A DNA stretch of 64,000 nucleotides from positions 5,296,213 through 5,360,212 of the forward strand of contig NC_053408.1 of NCBI RefSeq assembly GCF_016859285.1, written 5' to 3'. This document shows positions 60,341 to 64,000 of this stretch, piece after piece. Each line of letters starts with the position of its first letter. Positions within the stretch are counted from its first letter, which is position 1. This stretch comes from Xiphias gladius. Its lineage: Eukaryota; Chordata; Actinopteri; Istiophoriformes; Xiphiidae. The notes under the pieces are model-generated. The model had not been told where the DNA came from and searched no databases. It saw nothing but the letters and a program-made list of their open reading frames with translations. Made by a program: the position numbers and the translations under genes.

Positions 60341-61576
60341 ATTTCTCCACGGATCTCTCACAGCTGTCAACTTTCATCTTGTACAACAAAAACTGCACAG
60401 TGCACAGTGGCCTTTAAAGAAAATATCCTTGCACAAAAAGTCTTCTCTCCGCAGTGTTTTTAGTATTGACAGTGTGTGACTGAACAGCCATTCCTTTAGG
60501 GGAAAAACATGTGGTCACGCTGCAGCCTGGGCCCTGCAGAGGCCTGAGTCCTGCTTCCCAAACAAACTTAATTGCTGTTGGGGCTCTGAGGCCATAGTTG
60601 GTAAGGGAAAAGACTGCTCCACGGGGTAACCCCTGGTCATTTTCTGAACTGAGTGGCGTGTGCAGGACGGAGGCGTCAGGAGTGTAAATGTGTTCTAAGT
60701 TACCACGTGATTCCTTGGATGAATTGGCCATTGGTGTACAGTAATGGCTCTACCTGTTTGGGGGTCCGGCACCTTGCACCACCTATCAACAAACACTGTA
60801 ATCTGTTTTCTCAGTCAACAGAAAACATTCATTTGTGTTCTCCCCAGACTTGAACTGTGCTGTCTTAGTTCACATTTATCTCAAAGCTCTGTGGGTTTCT
60901 AAATTTGGCGCTCACATTCATGGTCTCAAAATACCCATCATTTTTGACTCTTTGTTGGGCAGAGTCGAGCAGAGAGTCAAGGATTCATAAATCTTTCATG
61001 TTGTTGCCTTCCTGTGACAAGGGCACCACTGGCATACCGTCACTTCGTAAACTATATCCGGTCCTGGTTCCCAGTGCCACTTGATAGCACATCCTTGCTT
61101 GTCGGTGTAACACTATGCAGCTGCCCCCCTCCTGCAGCCAGTGCTAAAGTGGAGTGCAAATGAACTAGCTACCGAATGTGCAGTTTCATCATGTAACACG
61201 TGCTTTATGTTTCATTTCACTTTGTCAGACTGATACAAAACAAATCTTTATTTAATTCTGAAGTGAACAAAAGAATGTTGCAATTCTTTCCAGATATGTG
61301 GAATTTCATGCGATATTCGAAGGTTTTTATCAGCTTTGACTTCACAAAAAGTAATATTAAAAAAGAGAAAGCTGCATCGAGATGAAAGCACCTTCTCCGC
61401 TTGCTGGCTGTTGCTGAGCCAGGGGTCGTAACAACTTCAAAAGGCTTTGCTCTAACGCTGACATAAGATCTCAGTCAAATCATAGTTCCCAAAAAAAGCT
61501 TAGCATACAGTATTGTCTTGACCGGAGTACCAGATGTGTGGAGATTCTTGCTTTAGGATTACTTCCTGTTATTGAC

Positions 61577-61635
61577 AGTGACTCCCAACCTGGGGTTCGC
61601 AAGATACATTAAATTTCAGGGGGCATGAAATTATA
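61577..61635 (+). mobile_element. hAT-type terminal-repeat fragment
   Basis: CAGTGACTCCCAACCTGGGG followed by TTCGCAAGATAC. One end only. Confidence 0.45.
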
Positions 61636-61660
61636 ATCAAGCTCGGATAAATCTTATTTT

Positions 61661-62205
61661 GGTGCCACTTTCTTGCAAGGCACCATTCATGAAGTGTTTT
61701 TTAAAAGGTAACTAATTGCTTTATGAATGATTAATAATTTACAAAGAGTTTGCTTATCATTTATGAGTCATGCATAAGAACAACTTTGGGTTGCCAGGTT
61801 TTGAAAAAAAAAGTCCCTTTGGTTAATGTTTTTTCTGGTCCAGCATGACACTTGCTTTGTCTTCATCAATTAAACTAAAATTAATTTATTAACCACTAAC
61901 ATTTACAACTGCAGTCTTGTTTCATTGTTGTAAAAACTCTTTATGAATGGCTCACTAACATTTGTAACTGCAGATTTGATGGCTTTTTAGAAAGTGAGAA
62001 ACCCAAGAACATTTATTAATGGATTGCCAATATTTTAAAACTGCTTTATTTCAAATAAAATACCAGTGAGAGTTTTTTCGCAACCTGGCAACCCAAATTT
62101 TGTTTGTATTTGTGGCTTATAACTGGTCAATGAATCATTAGTGACTGATTTATTAACCCAGAATAGAACAATTAGTTACAACCCTTTATAAAATTGTACC
62201 AATAT
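61661..62205. mobile_element. MITE-like palindromic repeat in wnk4 intron 1
   Basis: The left region AAAAGGTAACTAATTGCTTT pairs with the right region TTAGTTACAACCCTTTATAA. Inside, TTTATGAATGATTAATAATT and AATGAATCATTAGTGACTG are also complementary, and ACTAACATTTACAACTGCAG is tandemly repeated as ACTAACATTTGTAACTGCAG. No coding capacity. Confidence 0.5.
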
Positions 62206-64000
62206 GGACTTCCTCCTTTGTCCTTTTGAAAATAGTGGCTAATTGTGCATCATCGGGCCTATAGAGTATTGTTGAAATTAAAAAATCTGGAAAGCCAAAA
62301 GTTTGGAAACCAACGACTCAGAGGCCAATCTAGTACTTGCATTCCACTTCTCATGCTTTTCAAAACCCACCTGTGTGACACCCATGTAGACAAGCATGTG
62401 CAAATACTGTTTGGCCCAACTCTTTCAAACAATTACAGTAAAAAGCTGGCGCCAGAAGATCTAAGGAATCCACTCAAGGGTCATACCTTCAAAACCTGTC
62501 AGATATGTATTGTAATGAACTTGCTGAGGCCTGTAGTCTGTTAAGAGCAGCCTGGATGATAATTATCGTAAACATTTTAAAATAATTAGGCTTGAGTTCA
62601 TTCTTGGAACAGACTGGGAGCTTGATGGTTCCAACCACTAATGTTAATGATTGGGTGAAATCTGAGTGCTACAGGGCTGCCATTAAAAATGTTAGAGGCA
62701 ATTTTAAAGTGGTTGGCACATTTGCTATTTTGGGTTCAGATAACAAAAATGATTTACGTCCTTTTTAGCGTTAGTACATCGCTGTTAAAATCCCTCAGAA
62801 TGGTTGTCCTTAGGAGGTCAATAACATAATTCAAAGTTAAGGAGGAGCAAATAAACCATTCTTATTTTATTATTCAATAAATATCGGCACAAAAAATACA
62901 AAAGCAAAGTACCAACAAAAGGAATGACGTGAATTCTTGTGCTATAAAATATATACAATCAAATATTTATTACTGTTTCAGTTTCAGTAGCAGTAATTGA
63001 TCAGAACGGCTTCCTGTTGTAAAGATGTCCCCACAGAGATTATCATTTTTGGCTGCCACAGTTGCCTGGCCGGGTTTTAGAGCCAACAGGTTTCGCCTTA
63101 GCCCTTTATAGCTGTAGAAGACGTAGCTGTTACGGAGCATGACAGGCCATTATGTCCGCGGTGCCAGTGTACCAAAGACACAATTTTCAATAATGGCCCT
63201 CAGTGTGCAGGATGAGGAGCTGCTAAATATATTATGTTTATTTATGAAGTGCAAGAATCTCATGTGACACATTTCTTGTTTACTGAATTCTTACACAGTT
63301 GCTCCATTAAGCAGGCTTTTCACAACAGTCGGGTATACAGAAGTTTCCCAGCGGGTAGTGTTGAACATAACCTGATAAAATTCTGTTTTAGCTCAAATTT
63401 CAGCTTCAGCTTTACAAAAACGTGCCCTTCGTTACATTTTATTGCTTTCGAAATTGCTGCCGTTAATGAGATTGTTTGTCAACGTGATATAAAAAAATTG
63501 TTGTTTAAACTCTGGTCGTCATAGAAAGCATGCCATCATATTTGTGTATGATTGCATAACACAGTTAGATTGCATGACCCATAACTAAGCTATGTCTAAC
63601 TCGTTGCTGCTTCTCCATGTCATCATGTTGACCTGACTGCTCTGCTGTATTTTCTAGGACAAAACTCTTACAGTCTGTGTTCTCCAGGCATCTTGTGATC
63701 TTTCCACGGTTTGCTGGGTTTGCTCAAGAGGACAGAGTGTTTGTTCCATTCACATTCTTCTCTTCAAACGCCATCACACTGAGAGAACCGCTAATATACT
63801 CTCCCTTCCAGCATTTCTTAAGCTTCCTTCCCTTGCAGGGTTATTTGATCAGAATGACTCAGGAAGGCCACCTTGCCTCTGTTTAACTTTGACCTGAGAC
63901 AGCCCAGAGCTTGCAGGTGCCACAGGTCAAAACCGGTCTTCAGATTGCTGCATACACACCATCCAAGTTGAGTGTTAAAGCCACAAAGGGGGCACTGTTT

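Larger units (their letters stand above)
52313..64000 (+). other. wnk4 intron 1, to the window end
   Basis: At least 11.7 kb with no in-frame continuation of the kinase. It contains transposon relics (56901, 57255, 58534, 59955, 61577, 61661) and a short (CT)n at 58018-58036. Open frames over 60 codons (for example 54154-54414, 55516-55791, 56175-56489, 62245-62544 and 63234-63524) show no domain, splice or composition support. Poly-A/T tracts lie near 53133-53150 and 55650-55674. Confidence 0.6.

Noticed and set aside
63655-63900. Acceptor-like TTTTCTAG with an open frame after it, as a possible wnk4 exon 2
   Set aside because: No frame matches the conserved WNK kinase block expected after AWCELQ.
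1-64000. Search for an undescribed multi-gene system, phage-like or defence-like cassette
   Set aside because: Every recognisable coding exon belongs to an ordinary vertebrate gene, and the remaining structure is repeats, promoters and introns.

Overview
The window reads as a stretch of teleost fish chromosome, probably percomorph-like. The signs are intron-split vertebrate genes with short to medium introns, abundant (CA)n/(TG)n runs, many low-copy inverted-repeat elements of familiar fish types, and an arhgap27 - vps25 - wnk4 order whose human counterparts all lie in 17q21. Four genes can be supported, all on the + strand. No bacterial operon, CRISPR array, virus or rRNA/tRNA gene is visible.

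Layout. (1) 1-4.2 kb: AT-rich, repeat-rich and without a clear gene; it has dense microsatellites around a GC-rich patch at 1.75-2.2 kb and an LTR-like segment at 3.35-3.74 kb. (2) 4.25-13.84 kb: mfsd13a (tmem180), with a CpG-rich promoter and probable noncoding exon 1, then eight coding exons for a 510-aa multi-pass membrane protein. (3) 13.85-18.9 kb: intergenic/5' region with a CpG-rich patch carrying a CRE-ETS composite, a Tc1-type remnant and a purine-rich minisatellite. (4) 18.9-42.1 kb: arhgap27, 17 coding exons, 995 aa, SH3 - three WW - PH - RhoGAP. Its first coding intron is 9.3 kb and holds a CpG-rich candidate internal promoter and a candidate alternative first coding exon. (5) 43.2-49.9 kb: vps25, six coding exons, 174 aa, ESCRT-II. 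(6) 51.3 kb to the window end: the 5' part of a WNK kinase, assigned wnk4 from its place directly after vps25. Only the first coding exon (211 aa, to strand beta-3 of the kinase) is in the window; the remaining 11.7 kb is intron.

The genes do not form one pathway: mfsd13a is an orphan MFS-type membrane protein, arhgap27 a Rho-family GAP linked to endocytosis, vps25 an endosomal sorting subunit, and wnk4 a regulator of ion cotransport. The shared strand and short gaps (about 1.1 kb from arhgap27 to vps25, about 1.4 kb from vps25 to wnk4) are ordinary for a compact fish genome.

The best second-look items are: the arhgap27 internal promoter and alternative exon that would give an SH3-less isoform; a CA repeat starting four bases into an intron with a weak donor; palindromic elements on both sides of vps25 exon 2 (possible circRNA); a minus-strand terminal-exon-like ORF inside vps25 intron 1; a possible splice-created uORF just before the wnk4 start; and GCTAGC-rich clusters just after two promoters. 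Exon borders were placed by eye from GT/AG sites, reading frame and remembered human orthologues; no alignment was run.
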